A DNA stretch of 9,095 nucleotides from Intestinibacter sp. (GTDB lineage: Bacteria > Bacillota > Clostridia > Peptostreptococcales > Peptostreptococcaceae): assembly GCF_022780145.1 (NCBI RefSeq), contig NZ_JALEXO010000095.1:1-9095 (forward strand), written 5' to 3'. The number at the start of each line of letters is the position of its first letter. The stretch's first letter is position 1. Positions 1 through 5,526 of the stretch are shown here, piece after piece. A model generated the notes under the pieces. It saw only the letters and a program-made list of their open reading frames with translations, was not told the origin of the DNA and did not search any database. Made by a program: the position numbers and the translations under genes.

Positions 1-249
1 ACCATATGTTTTTCCATTTTTATTTAACTCTGAATGTCCACATTTAGGACATTTGAGACCATTTTTAAATCTTCCTTCTAAAATCTTATCTTTTCCCTCT
101 TTTTGGTCATAAAATCCCAAATTATACAAATTTTTTAATTTTTGTTGAGCTAACGCTATTAAAGAACTCATTTCTTCTATATTTAAATTATCTACCATTG
201 ATTTAACTTTTTTAAAACTAAACATATTTGAATGTTCTTGTTGAAACAT
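1..249 (-). CDS. Transposase-like protein, N-terminal part (cut by window edge; IS1595-like zinc ribbon)
   Basis: This open frame of 83 codons starts at ATG 249-247 and runs off the left edge without a stop. The start is set by an AGGAAGAGGTG ribosome site about 4 bases upstream. Residues about 14-42 look like a helical leader (KVKSMVDNLNIEEMSSLIAL). They are followed by a charged linker and a zinc knuckle with Cys67 and Cys70 in LKCPKCGHSELNKNGKTYG. From family knowledge, a short helical leader followed by CPxCG...KNGK is the usual start of IS1595/IS1-type transposases, where a second CxxC and a DDE-type catalytic domain follow. The catalytic domain is outside the window, so neither activity nor intactness can be judged. 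I could not recognise terminal inverted repeats to the right of the gene. Other zinc-ribbon DNA-binding proteins remain possible. The call is moderately confident and rests on the knuckle and leader only. Confidence 0.55.
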   Translation of the reverse strand, partial: MFQQEHSNMFSFKKVKSMVDNLNIEEMSSLIALAQQKLKNLYNLGFYDQKEGKDKILEGRFKNGLKCPKCGHSELNKNGKTYG

Positions 250-460
250 AATGCACCTCTTCCTGATTTAGGAAATTAGCTATATAAATTCCTAATCTTA
301 AATATTTTTACTTTTATATAAATTCTTGGTTATATTATGTCCCAACAAGATCTATTTTATACATAATCTCACAAAATCATTAAACATATTTACAATGCTT
401 CTAAGGTAATTATATGTATAATAAAACTTGTAATATTTCATCAATTTTTCAAATAAAAAT
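250..460. other. AT-rich non-coding spacer upstream of the transposase-like gene
   Basis: No credible gene is visible here. The stretch holds the ribosome site of the transposase-like gene (about 253-264). It also has a small inverted repeat, TTCCT/AGGAA (about 260-274), which overlaps that site and could fold over it. The sequence TATATAAATTC occurs twice, about 35 bases apart (roughly 281 and 316). If the left gene belongs to an insertion sequence, one element end should lie here. I could not identify a terminal inverted repeat or a target-site duplication, because the partner end is outside the window. Confidence 0.4.
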
Positions 461-492
461 AGTGTATATCAAAAATAAATTTGACATACACT
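461..492 (-). terminator. Intrinsic terminator of the holin gene
   Basis: A 13-bp inverted repeat (461-473 with 480-492, 6-base loop) is followed on the minus strand by ATTTTTATTT. The only imperfection is a G-U wobble in the minus-strand RNA, which would be an A-C mismatch in plus-strand RNA. This supports minus-strand transcription and assigns the terminator to the holin gene ending at 503. Confidence 0.75.
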
Positions 493-502
493 AAAAACAC
501 AA

Positions 503-784
503 TCAACTATCTATATCGTCCTCTGATTTCTTCTGATTTTTTAGGCACTTACATGTTTGATGGGTTCCAATACTAGCTAGACCGCTTATGGCTCCCGCCA
601 TAAATGTTTCGGGTGAAAAATTTTTATTTATCATAATATTTAATACTACACCTAAAATCAATAAAATCAGCGGAATATATTTATTTGGAATAAAATCCAA
701 GCTATTTTTTATAACATATCCAACACACATACAAAACCCGATAATTATCGGAACCATATATTGAGTATATTGACTTAAATCCAT
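503..784 (-). CDS. Phage-type holin (holin superfamily V, Phage_holin_5-like), orphan
   Basis: This 93-residue protein has the size and layout of small phage holins, which oligomerise in the cytoplasmic membrane and open holes for an endolysin. An N-terminal hydrophobic segment lies at about residues 10-27 (VPIIIGFCMCVGYVIKNSL). It is followed by the short loop DFIPNKYIP (30-38), a second hydrophobic segment (about 38-52), then SPETFMAGAISGLASIGTHQ (57-76) and a charged tail ending KKSEDDIDS. The loop-segment-AGxxSGxxSxGxHQ arrangement is what I know from the A118/fOg44-type holin families. The ribosome site AGAGGTGATTTT fixes the ATG at 784. The gene has its own candidate promoter and its own terminator, so it is a single-gene unit. 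No endolysin, tail or other phage gene adjoins it. It may be a prophage remnant, or a domesticated holin used for release of proteins. The holin family call is firm; the role is unknown. Confidence 0.82.
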   Translation of the reverse strand: MDLSQYTQYMVPIIIGFCMCVGYVIKNSLDFIPNKYIPLILLILGVVLNIMINKNFSPETFMAGAISGLASIGTHQTCKCLKNQKKSEDDIDS

Positions 785-825
785 AAAATCACCTCTTGTA
801 ACATATTATTCATAAAATAGAAATA

Positions 826-854
826 ATGCTACTTTTAAAGCGAATATTTGACAA
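826..854 (-). promoter_or_regulatory. Candidate sigma-A-type promoter of the holin gene
   Basis: On the minus strand, TTGTCA (complement of 849-854) lies 17 bases before TAGCAT (complement of 826-831), about 40 bases upstream of the holin ATG. The -35 box sits inside the T-tract of the protease terminator, so terminator and promoter share bases. This is motif matching only. Confidence 0.5.
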
Positions 855-890
855 AAATAAAAACCAGCAGATTTTCGTCCGCTGGCCTTC
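852..890 (-). terminator. Intrinsic terminator of the S8 protease gene
   Basis: On the minus strand, GGCCAGCGGACG-AAAA-TCTGCTGG (about 864-887) forms a GC-rich stem with one internal mismatch. It is followed directly by TTTTTATTTTTGT (851-863). It lies just past the protease stop codon at 900. This is one of the most GC-rich segments in the window. Confidence 0.85.
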
Positions 891-899
891 ATTTTGTAT

Positions 900-2969
900 T
901 TATTTTACAGTTCTCGTAATGCTCTTAGACACATATCCTGTTTTGCTCATCTTTATAGTCACAACTGTTTTTTTCTTTTGCTTAGGTATTGTAAGTGTAT
1001 AACTTCCTGTTGATTTTACAGTAGTTGATGACCCTATTTGCTTTCCATTTACATATGCTCTAATAGTTGCGCCCTTTGATCCTTTACCAGTTACCTTAGT
1101 AGTTGTTGAATAAATAGTGCTAGCAGTAAATGTTGATGTAAATCTCTTTAAAACTGTCTTTGTAGCTGATTTTGAATAATAGCCTGATTTTGAGGCCACT
1201 ACCTTAATAGTAGTTCCTCCTGATTGCTTAGGTATACTTATGCTGTATTTTCCTGCAGAGGAAGCTTTGCCTGAACCGATTAAAGCTCCGCTTGCATTGT
1301 AAACTTTAATTGTGGCAGATGATGAAGCTGTACCAGTTACAACTGTATCAGAAGAATCTATGGTATCTATAGTAGGTGAAGCCATATTCTTTTTAACTGC
1401 TTTTACTGCTGCTAGGGCATTTACTTTTCCGTAGCCTGTGAAGCTATCTTTTCCTGCTCTACCTATATCGTCTGCTGTAGAGTATAGAGTAGATTTTATA
1501 TCTTCTACAGAAGCGTATGGATTTTTAGATTTCATAAGTGCCACAACGCCTGCTACTATAGGAGAAGCCATTGATGTTCCGCTATCGTACATATATCTTT
1601 TTCCATTTGAATAAGGTATTGTGCTGTATATATCTGTTCCATAAGCTGATATATCTTTTTTAGTTCCGTAATTTGAATCAAATGCCTTTTGATCGCTTTT
1701 ATTTATATTTATTACAGATATGCAAGCATCAAAGTCAGCTGGATAAAATTTCATAGTGCTATTTTCATTTCCTGCTGCACAGACAGTTACAACTCCTTTA
1801 GCTGCTGCATCTTCAATTGCGTTTTCTAGTAGTTTATCTTGCTTTTGGTCATATGTGCTATAGAAATTATCATCTACAAGTCTTCCCAAACTCATATTTA
1901 TTACTTTAGCTCCCTTTTCAACAGCGTATTTATATCCTTTAAGAATATCACTTGTAAGAGCTGAAGCATCTTCGCCACTTCCAACAAATACGTTTATAGC
2001 TATTAAATCTATTTTGTTATTTCCTATACCTGCTATACCTGTAGAATTATTAGTTGTGGCAGCTAATATACCAGATACATGTGTTCCATGATGCCAGCGG
2101 TCCTTTTTCAAATTAGAAAAACCATTTACAGCATCCTTTGCTAGATAAAGATTACTTTGTAAATCTGGATGATTTACATCTAAACCAGTATCTAATACGG
2201 CTACTTTTACTCTCTTAGTGCTTATTGTATCTAGATAATCCCAAGCATCATATATTTTTAATTTTTCTAAATAATATTGTCTGCTTGAATATTTATCGTT
2301 TGTACTTGTAGTAGAAGTGGCTTTTGAACTGCTTGAAGATACTAGCTTATATACAAAATTAGGTTGTACTGATTCTATACAATCGCTGTCTTCGTAGTTT
2401 TCTAATGCCTTAGCTACAGTTTCTGAATTAGATATATCTATTACTCCTACATTATCGTCATTTACTTCGTCGATTTCACCGTCTAAATTAGTCACTACAG
2501 CATCTTGTAAATTCTCATCTACATCATCCTTGAATTCGACGATTACTTGTCCTGGCACATAACCTAAATCATCACTTTCTGTATTTCTTTCTTCTGCTGC
2601 CTTTTCATAGTCTTTTATTATTTGGTCGGCTCTCGAGTCAATAGAATCATTAAATTGCTTGATTTCTTCGTGTTTCTCTTCGTCATAATAATAATTTAAA
2701 ACTTCTTTTACTGCATACTCAAAATTTTGATCGAGTTTGTATTTATTTACTTGTGATGCCACATAGTCACCATCTGCTTTATCTAAATCAAATTTTGCCT
2801 CTAATTGCTTTGATATTTTTTCCTTTTGTGCATTTTCTGATTCAATCTTTTTTTCTTCTACGTTTAAATTATTTTTTTCTTCTGCATAGGAATAAATTGT
2901 ACCTATATTAGGCAATACTAATGATAAAGATAAAAACAAAGATATAACCCTTTTTTTAAAAACCATCAT
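900..2969 (-). CDS. Secreted subtilisin-like serine protease (S8 family) with prodomain and two Ig-like C-terminal repeats
   Basis: This 689-residue protein is an exported endopeptidase of the subtilase clan. A signal peptide covers residues 1-29 (basic KKR, hydrophobic core, SYA cleavage site). A charged helical region (about 30-130) and an inhibitor/prodomain segment beginning YVPGQVIVEF (137-146) follow, reaching about residue 208. The catalytic domain has all expected residues: Asp260 in VAVLDTG, His294 in HGTHVSG, oxyanion Asn401 in AAGNEN, and Ser466 in GTSMASP. Two related Ig-like repeats end the protein (about 531-608 and 610-689), both with the pattern VTGxxSxxATI...SIPKQ/TIPKQ...SKxGYxSKS. 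I see no LPxTG sorting motif, so it is probably secreted, or held at the wall by the repeats. The frame opens with two adjacent Met codons. The GGGGGA ribosome site is better spaced for the second (2966). It appears to be transcribed alone. Its substrate is unknown. Confidence 0.95.
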   Translation of the reverse strand: MMVFKKRVISLFLSLSLVLPNIGTIYSYAEEKNNLNVEEKKIESENAQKEKISKQLEAKFDLDKADGDYVASQVNKYKLDQNFEYAVKEVLNYYYDEEKHEEIKQFNDSIDSRADQIIKDYEKAAEERNTESDDLGYVPGQVIVEFKDDVDENLQDAVVTNLDGEIDEVNDDNVGVIDISNSETVAKALENYEDSDCIESVQPNFVYKLVSSSSSKATSTTSTNDKYSSRQYYLEKLKIYDAWDYLDTISTKRVKVAVLDTGLDVNHPDLQSNLYLAKDAVNGFSNLKKDRWHHGTHVSGILAATTNNSTGIAGIGNNKIDLIAINVFVGSGEDASALTSDILKGYKYAVEKGAKVINMSLGRLVDDNFYSTYDQKQDKLLENAIEDAAAKGVVTVCAAGNENSTMKFYPADFDACISVININKSDQKAFDSNYGTKKDISAYGTDIYSTIPYSNGKRYMYDSGTSMASPIVAGVVALMKSKNPYASVEDIKSTLYSTADDIGRAGKDSFTGYGKVNALAAVKAVKKNMASPTIDTIDSSDTVVTGTASSSATIKVYNASGALIGSGKASSAGKYSISIPKQSGGTTIKVVASKSGYYSKSATKTVLKRFTSTFTASTIYSTTTKVTGKGSKGATIRAYVNGKQIGSSTTVKSTGSYTLTIPKQKKKTVVTIKMSKTGYVSKSITRTVK

Positions 2970-2997
2970 AAGTCCCCCATTTTAATTAAATTTAATT

Positions 2998-3058
2998 ATA
3001 GATATTATAGATAATTTTTTATTATATTTATAATATAATTGAGATATATAATATCTAT
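2998..3058 (-). repeat. 12-bp inverted repeat in the protease leader
   Basis: ATAGATATTATA (2998-3009) is the exact reverse complement of TATAATATCTAT (3047-3058), with a 37-base AT-only-rich spacer. It lies between the candidate promoter at 3072-3080 and the protease start. In RNA it could fold as a leader hairpin, and in DNA it could be a binding site. Chance is a real alternative in DNA this AT-rich. Confidence 0.45.
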
Positions 3059-3071
3059 GAATTTATATTCC

Positions 3072-3080
3072 ATTATATCA
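3072..3080 (-). promoter_or_regulatory. Extended -10 promoter candidate for the S8 protease gene
   Basis: The minus strand reads TGATATAAT, a perfect TATAAT with the TGn extension, preceded by only a weak -35 (TTTATT, 16-base spacing). Transcription would start about 95 bases before the protease start codon, giving an unusually long leader for this window. The same nonamer, TGATATAAT, stands before the Ltp-repeat gene. Confidence 0.55.
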
Positions 3081-3300
3081 CGAAAATAAATTTAATAAAC
3101 ACTTATTTTTAAATAGAGAATTTTACAATTTTGTAATTTTTCCAAGCAATAAATAGCCTCTAACCTTAAATTGTTATAAATTTTACATTCTCATAAAAAA
3201 GATTGATAAAAATTTATTAATTTTTTGATACTTTTTGGTATTTTTGTGGTAATATATAAATATAAAGTTTTATATTTATGAAAAGTATATCTTCTATTAG
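3081..3300. other. Divergent regulatory spacer between protease and YhhN genes
   Basis: No gene is visible. The stretch is AT-rich and carries the divergent control regions of the protease (minus) and the YhhN-family gene (plus). It has a short inverted repeat, TTACA-ATTT-TGTAA (about 3122-3137), and T-rich runs. Apart from the promoter candidates listed separately, I see no operator with convincing symmetry. Confidence 0.4.
3225..3255 (+). promoter_or_regulatory. Candidate promoter of the YhhN-family gene
   Basis: TTGATA (3225-3230) is followed by TGGTAATAT (3247-3255). This can be read as a TGn-extended -10 (TAATAT, 19-base spacing) or as GGTAAT with a 17-base spacing. It would produce a leader of about 110 bases before the TTG start. 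It is one of several possible choices in AT-rich sequence. Confidence 0.4.
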
Positions 3301-3325
3301 ATGTGTAATTTTCATGTATTCTCCC

Positions 3326-3354
3326 ATCCCTACCTTGTTATCAATGGTAGGGAT
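3326..3354 (+). promoter_or_regulatory. Leader hairpin before the YhhN-family gene, with competing second stem
   Basis: ATCCCTACC (3326-3334) and GGTAGGGAT (3346-3354) form a perfect 9-bp stem with an 11-base loop. It ends 10 bases before the AAGGAGG ribosome site. A second stem, GTTATC (3337-3342) with GATAAC (3352-3357), uses bases of the first stem and its loop, so the two cannot form together. No T-tract follows, so this is not a terminator. It does not match any riboswitch class I can recognise. It could protect the mRNA 5' end, control translation, or be an operator. Confidence 0.5.
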
Positions 3355-3378
3355 AACCATTATAAGGAGGTTTTTCAA

Positions 3379-4038
3379 TTGTTTATTTTATGTGTATTAT
3401 TAGTAGTTTCTTTAACAATTCTAATTTATTTAACTTATATAGATTCAAAAAATTACAGGGTTTTAAGCAAAACAATAACAAGTATTCTATTTTTAGCTAT
3501 AGCAGTTTTCAGCTATTTAAATCACAATTGCAATTTTTCATATTTTTTATTTATAATACTTGGACTCGTATTTTCATTGTTTGGCGATGTATTTTTGGCT
3601 TTTAATAAGGACAACGGGAAAATGTTTATCTTAGGGCTTTTTAGTTTTTGTATAACTCATGTTTTTTATTATGTAGCATTTAACCATTTGACTGATTTTT
3701 CTATAGTTTATTTTCTAATAAGCATCGCATTTGGAAGTGTTGTAGTAATAGGTATGAAGCTAATGAAGTTTTTGGACTTTGGTAAGCTATTTAAGATTAT
3801 AGTTTTATATACATATATTATAAGCTTCATGCTTTTCAAAGCTATTTCTCTATATTCTTATCATGCAATTTGGTCTAATCTGATTATTGTGGGCGCGATT
3901 TTATTTACTATTTCAGATATGATTTTATCTTTTGTTCTTTTCTATAAGGATTGCCCTAAATTTATGGAGAGCTTAAATTTAGCTACTTATTATATAGGAC
4001 AGATGATAATCGCACTTAGTATAGGATATATGTTTTAA
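3379..4038 (+). CDS. YhhN/TMEM86 family membrane protein, putative lysoplasmalogenase
   Basis: This is a polytopic membrane protein of 219 residues from TTG 3379. I chose that start because AAGGAGG (3364-3370) lies 8 bases before it, and translation from the upstream ATG at 3301 would run through the leader hairpin. Most of the protein is hydrophobic, with about seven to eight membrane segments. Family signatures (TTG numbering) are GLVFSLFGDVFLAF with Asp70, GLFSFCITHVFYYVAF (about 86-101), GAILFTISDMILSF with Asp180, and YYIGQMIIALS near the end. The two aspartates match the conserved pair of the YhhN family. Characterised members (lysoplasmalogenases) hydrolyse the vinyl-ether bond of lysoplasmalogens. 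Plasmalogens are typical of strictly anaerobic Firmicutes, which fits the setting. Whether this member has that activity is inference. It is a single-gene unit ended by the terminator at 4042-4079. Confidence 0.85.
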   Translation: MFILCVLLVVSLTILIYLTYIDSKNYRVLSKTITSILFLAIAVFSYLNHNCNFSYFLFIILGLVFSLFGDVFLAFNKDNGKMFILGLFSFCITHVFYYVAFNHLTDFSIVYFLISIAFGSVVVIGMKLMKFLDFGKLFKIIVLYTYIISFMLFKAISLYSYHAIWSNLIIVGAILFTISDMILSFVLFYKDCPKFMESLNLATYYIGQMIIALSIGYMF

Positions 4039-4041
4039 ACA

Positions 4042-4079
4042 AAAAAGATATCTAGCTGCTATTTACTAGATATCTTTTT
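4042..4079. terminator. Bidirectional intrinsic terminator
   Basis: A perfect 14-bp stem, AAAAAGATATCTAG (4042-4055) with CTAGATATCTTTTT (4066-4079), encloses a 10-base loop. It has A and T runs on opposite sides. It lies between the convergent YhhN gene (stop at 4038) and the zinc-ribbon membrane gene (stop at 4085), and can serve both. Confidence 0.9.
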
Positions 4080-4084
4080 CATTT

Positions 4085-4378
4085 TTAATTTGTTTTTTTA
4101 TATTCATCGTATTCGTATTTTGTAATTTTATATCTAGCATTGCACTTGTCACATTGTACAATTGCACCGCCTTTGTATTTCATAAATAAAGACACCAAAG
4201 CTAAAACCACAGCAAGTATTACAAAAACAGGAGCAATAACTGAGCCTATAGCTGGAATAATAGAACACACTAAAGCACATACTAGAGAATAAAAACACAT
4301 CTGCATAAAATTTTTAGAAGCACTGATCAATCTTGCATCATTTTTACATCGTTTACATTTTATAGTTTCATTAGCCAT
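4085..4378 (-). CDS. Small membrane protein with two CxxC zinc-knuckle halves flanking a transmembrane hairpin
   Basis: The protein has 97 residues. It begins with a CxxC knuckle, KCKRCKND (Cys8, Cys11). A long hydrophobic region follows (about 24-67), enough for two membrane segments around an IIPAIG turn. It ends with a second CxxC in VQCDKCNARYKI (Cys76, Cys79) and a charged tail. Both CxxC pairs would lie on the same side of the membrane if the hydrophobic part is a hairpin, so they could join into one zinc ribbon. This is inferred from topology. The ribosome site GGAGGAAAT lies 8 bases before the ATG. The PF06541-family gene is 81 bases upstream on the same strand with no clear terminator between, so co-transcription is possible. 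I do not recognise a named family or function. It resembles many uncharacterised zinc-ribbon membrane proteins. Confidence 0.75.
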   Translation of the reverse strand: MANETIKCKRCKNDARLISASKNFMQMCFYSLVCALVCSIIPAIGSVIAPVFVILAVVLALVSLFMKYKGGAIVQCDKCNARYKITKYEYDEYKKTN

Positions 4379-4436
4379 GATAGATTTCCTCCATTTTTAG
4401 TTAAAACTGATAAATTTTGAATGTTTAATAATTCTA

Positions 4437-4454
4437 GAAATTTATATAAATTTC
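4437..4454. promoter_or_regulatory. Perfect 18-bp palindrome between two minus-strand genes
   Basis: GAAATTTATATAAATTTC (4437-4454) is its own reverse complement. It lies just after the PF06541-family stop codon (4460) and 58 bases upstream of the zinc-ribbon membrane gene. It has no loop or T-tract, so it is a better candidate for a dimeric regulator site or promoter element than a terminator. Its pure AT core makes chance possible. Confidence 0.35.
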
Positions 4455-4459
4455 CTCTA

Positions 4460-4867
4460 TTATCTATCTATATTTTTTCTTCTGCAGAGGTCGTTTTTTA
4501 GCATATCGTCAAATTTTATAGCAAAATAACTCAAAAATATCCATATAAAACTAAACAAAAGTGAAATCTGCCCATTTAAATTGTATTTGAGATTTGAATA
4601 GTCCCAAATCCCAAGATTTAATTTAATATTTAAAATATATCCTGATATATACTCAATTAATGTTATAAAAACGGCACTCAATATACATTGTTTGTACATT
4701 TTCATTTTCGGCGTGATATCGTTTATAATTCCCGCAAAAGCTCCACACAATCCTCCTACTATTATCATCGACGGATGCGTGTGCCCCCTAAAAATCATCT
4801 CGATATTCGTATATACGCATCCCATTATCACAACTATTAAAACTTCCTTTACAATAAAATCTTTCAA
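4460..4867 (-). CDS. PF06541-family membrane protein (putative ABC-transporter type IV / CmpB-like)
   Basis: This 135-residue integral membrane protein has about four hydrophobic segments (8-24, 33-50, 61-80, 100-117). Motifs I recognise from the PF06541 family are YTNIEMIFRGHTHPSMIIVGGLCG (19-42), the IEYISGYILN segment (71-80), and LGIWDYSNLKYNLNGQISLLFSFIWI (85-110). The family is annotated as a putative ABC-transporter membrane component, but no transport function has been shown that I know of, and no ATPase lies beside it. The start is TTG (4867-4865), preceded by GGGGGTG at about 7 bases. The initiation codon and the lack of an alternative in-frame ATG nearby support this. The tail after residue 120 is basic (CRRKNIDR). 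It may be transcribed with the zinc-ribbon membrane gene downstream. Family call firm, function unknown. Confidence 0.85.
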   Translation of the reverse strand: MKDFIVKEVLIVVIMGCVYTNIEMIFRGHTHPSMIIVGGLCGAFAGIINDITPKMKMYKQCILSAVFITLIEYISGYILNIKLNLGIWDYSNLKYNLNGQISLLFSFIWIFLSYFAIKFDDMLKNDLCRRKNIDR

Positions 4868-4922
4868 ATAAAAACACCCCCGTTAATAATATGAATTCTT
4901 TCAAAAAATAATTCTTTTGCAT

Positions 4923-4951
4923 TTGTATATTATTCAAAAATGTATTAACAT
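4923..4951 (+). promoter_or_regulatory. Candidate promoter of the GNAT gene
   Basis: TTGTAT (4923-4928) and TAACAT (4946-4951) are separated by 17 bases and stand 35 bases before the GNAT start codon. Both boxes are imperfect. This is motif matching only. Confidence 0.4.
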
Positions 4952-4985
4952 TATTTATGGAAATATTTAGATAAAGGAGATAATC

Positions 4986-5477
4986 ATGAAGAAACTATTT
5001 ATAAGAAATGCCACAATCGATGATTTAGATATCGTATATAATATAGAAGCTAAGTGTTTTCCAGAAGCAGAAGCTGCAACTTACGATGCTCTAAAGGAAA
5101 GACTAGCTACTTTTCCAGAGTCCTTCTTTGTAGCAGAGCTAGACAAAGATGTAATAGGATTTGTAAATGGATGTTCAACAGATAAGCCAGAGCTTCCAGA
5201 TGAGCTTTACCACGATTTATCTATGCACAATCCTGATGGAGCTTATCAAACTGTTTTCGGACTTGATGTACTTCCCAAGTATCAACACAACGGATATGCG
5301 TCTCAGCTTATGAACCATTTAATAAAAGTCAGCAAAGAAAGAAATAAAAAAGGAATTATCTTGACTTGCAAGGATCACTTGATTGGATTTTATGAAAGTT
5401 TCGGGTATAAACATCTAGGAGTTTCAAATTCTACTCACGGCGATGCTAAGTGGAACGATATGCTATTAGAATTTTAA
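4986..5477 (+). CDS. GNAT family N-acetyltransferase (arylalkylamine N-acetyltransferase-like)
   Basis: The 163-residue protein is a single GNAT domain, transferring an acetyl group from acetyl-CoA to an amine. It opens with LFIRNATIDDLDIVYNIEA, the usual N-terminal strand and helix. CFPEAEAATYDALKERL (24-40) is typical of the AANAT-like branch. Motif A is FGLDVLPKYQHNGYASQLMN (91-110); its QHNGYA corresponds to the Q/RxxGxG/A acetyl-CoA pyrophosphate loop. FYESFGY (135-141) is the motif B helix. TCKDHLIGFYE and STHGDAKWNDML near the end also match proteins I know as GNAT acetyltransferases in Firmicutes. The start ATG follows AAAGGAGAT by 6 bases. The gene stands alone, with its own promoter candidate and the terminator at 5482-5521. 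Its substrate cannot be read from the sequence; small amines or polyamines are plausible. Confidence 0.92.
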   Translation: MKKLFIRNATIDDLDIVYNIEAKCFPEAEAATYDALKERLATFPESFFVAELDKDVIGFVNGCSTDKPELPDELYHDLSMHNPDGAYQTVFGLDVLPKYQHNGYASQLMNHLIKVSKERNKKGIILTCKDHLIGFYESFGYKHLGVSNSTHGDAKWNDMLLEF

Positions 5478-5481
5478 TTAA

Positions 5482-5521
5482 AAAAGATATAAAGAGATTT
5501 TCAACTCTCCTTATATCTTTT
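5482..5521. terminator. Bidirectional terminator between GNAT and ABC permease genes
   Basis: A 16-bp stem (5482-5497 with 5506-5521) encloses the 8-base loop TTTTCAAC. One position is an A-C mismatch in plus-strand RNA but a G-U wobble in minus-strand RNA. The longer T-run also follows on the minus side. The structure is thus stronger for the ABC operon but can end both convergent units. Confidence 0.85.
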
Positions 5522-5526
5522 ACTTA

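Noticed and set aside
503..2969. Holin plus protease as one lysis operon
   Set aside because: A strong intrinsic terminator (852-890) and a separate promoter candidate lie between them, and S8 proteases are not endolysins.
3326..3354. Leader hairpin as a transcription terminator
   Set aside because: No T-tract follows the stem; the ribosome site comes 10 bases later.
3301..3378. Upstream ATG at 3301 as the start of the YhhN-family gene
   Set aside because: It has no ribosome site, and the 26 extra residues would be encoded by the leader hairpin and the AAGGAGG site itself. The TTG at 3379 is correctly spaced and begins directly at the first membrane segment.
3390..3605. 71-residue plus-strand reading frame
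   Set aside because: It lies wholly inside the YhhN-family gene in another frame, has no ribosome site, and its Phe/Ser-rich low-complexity translation looks like a shadow.
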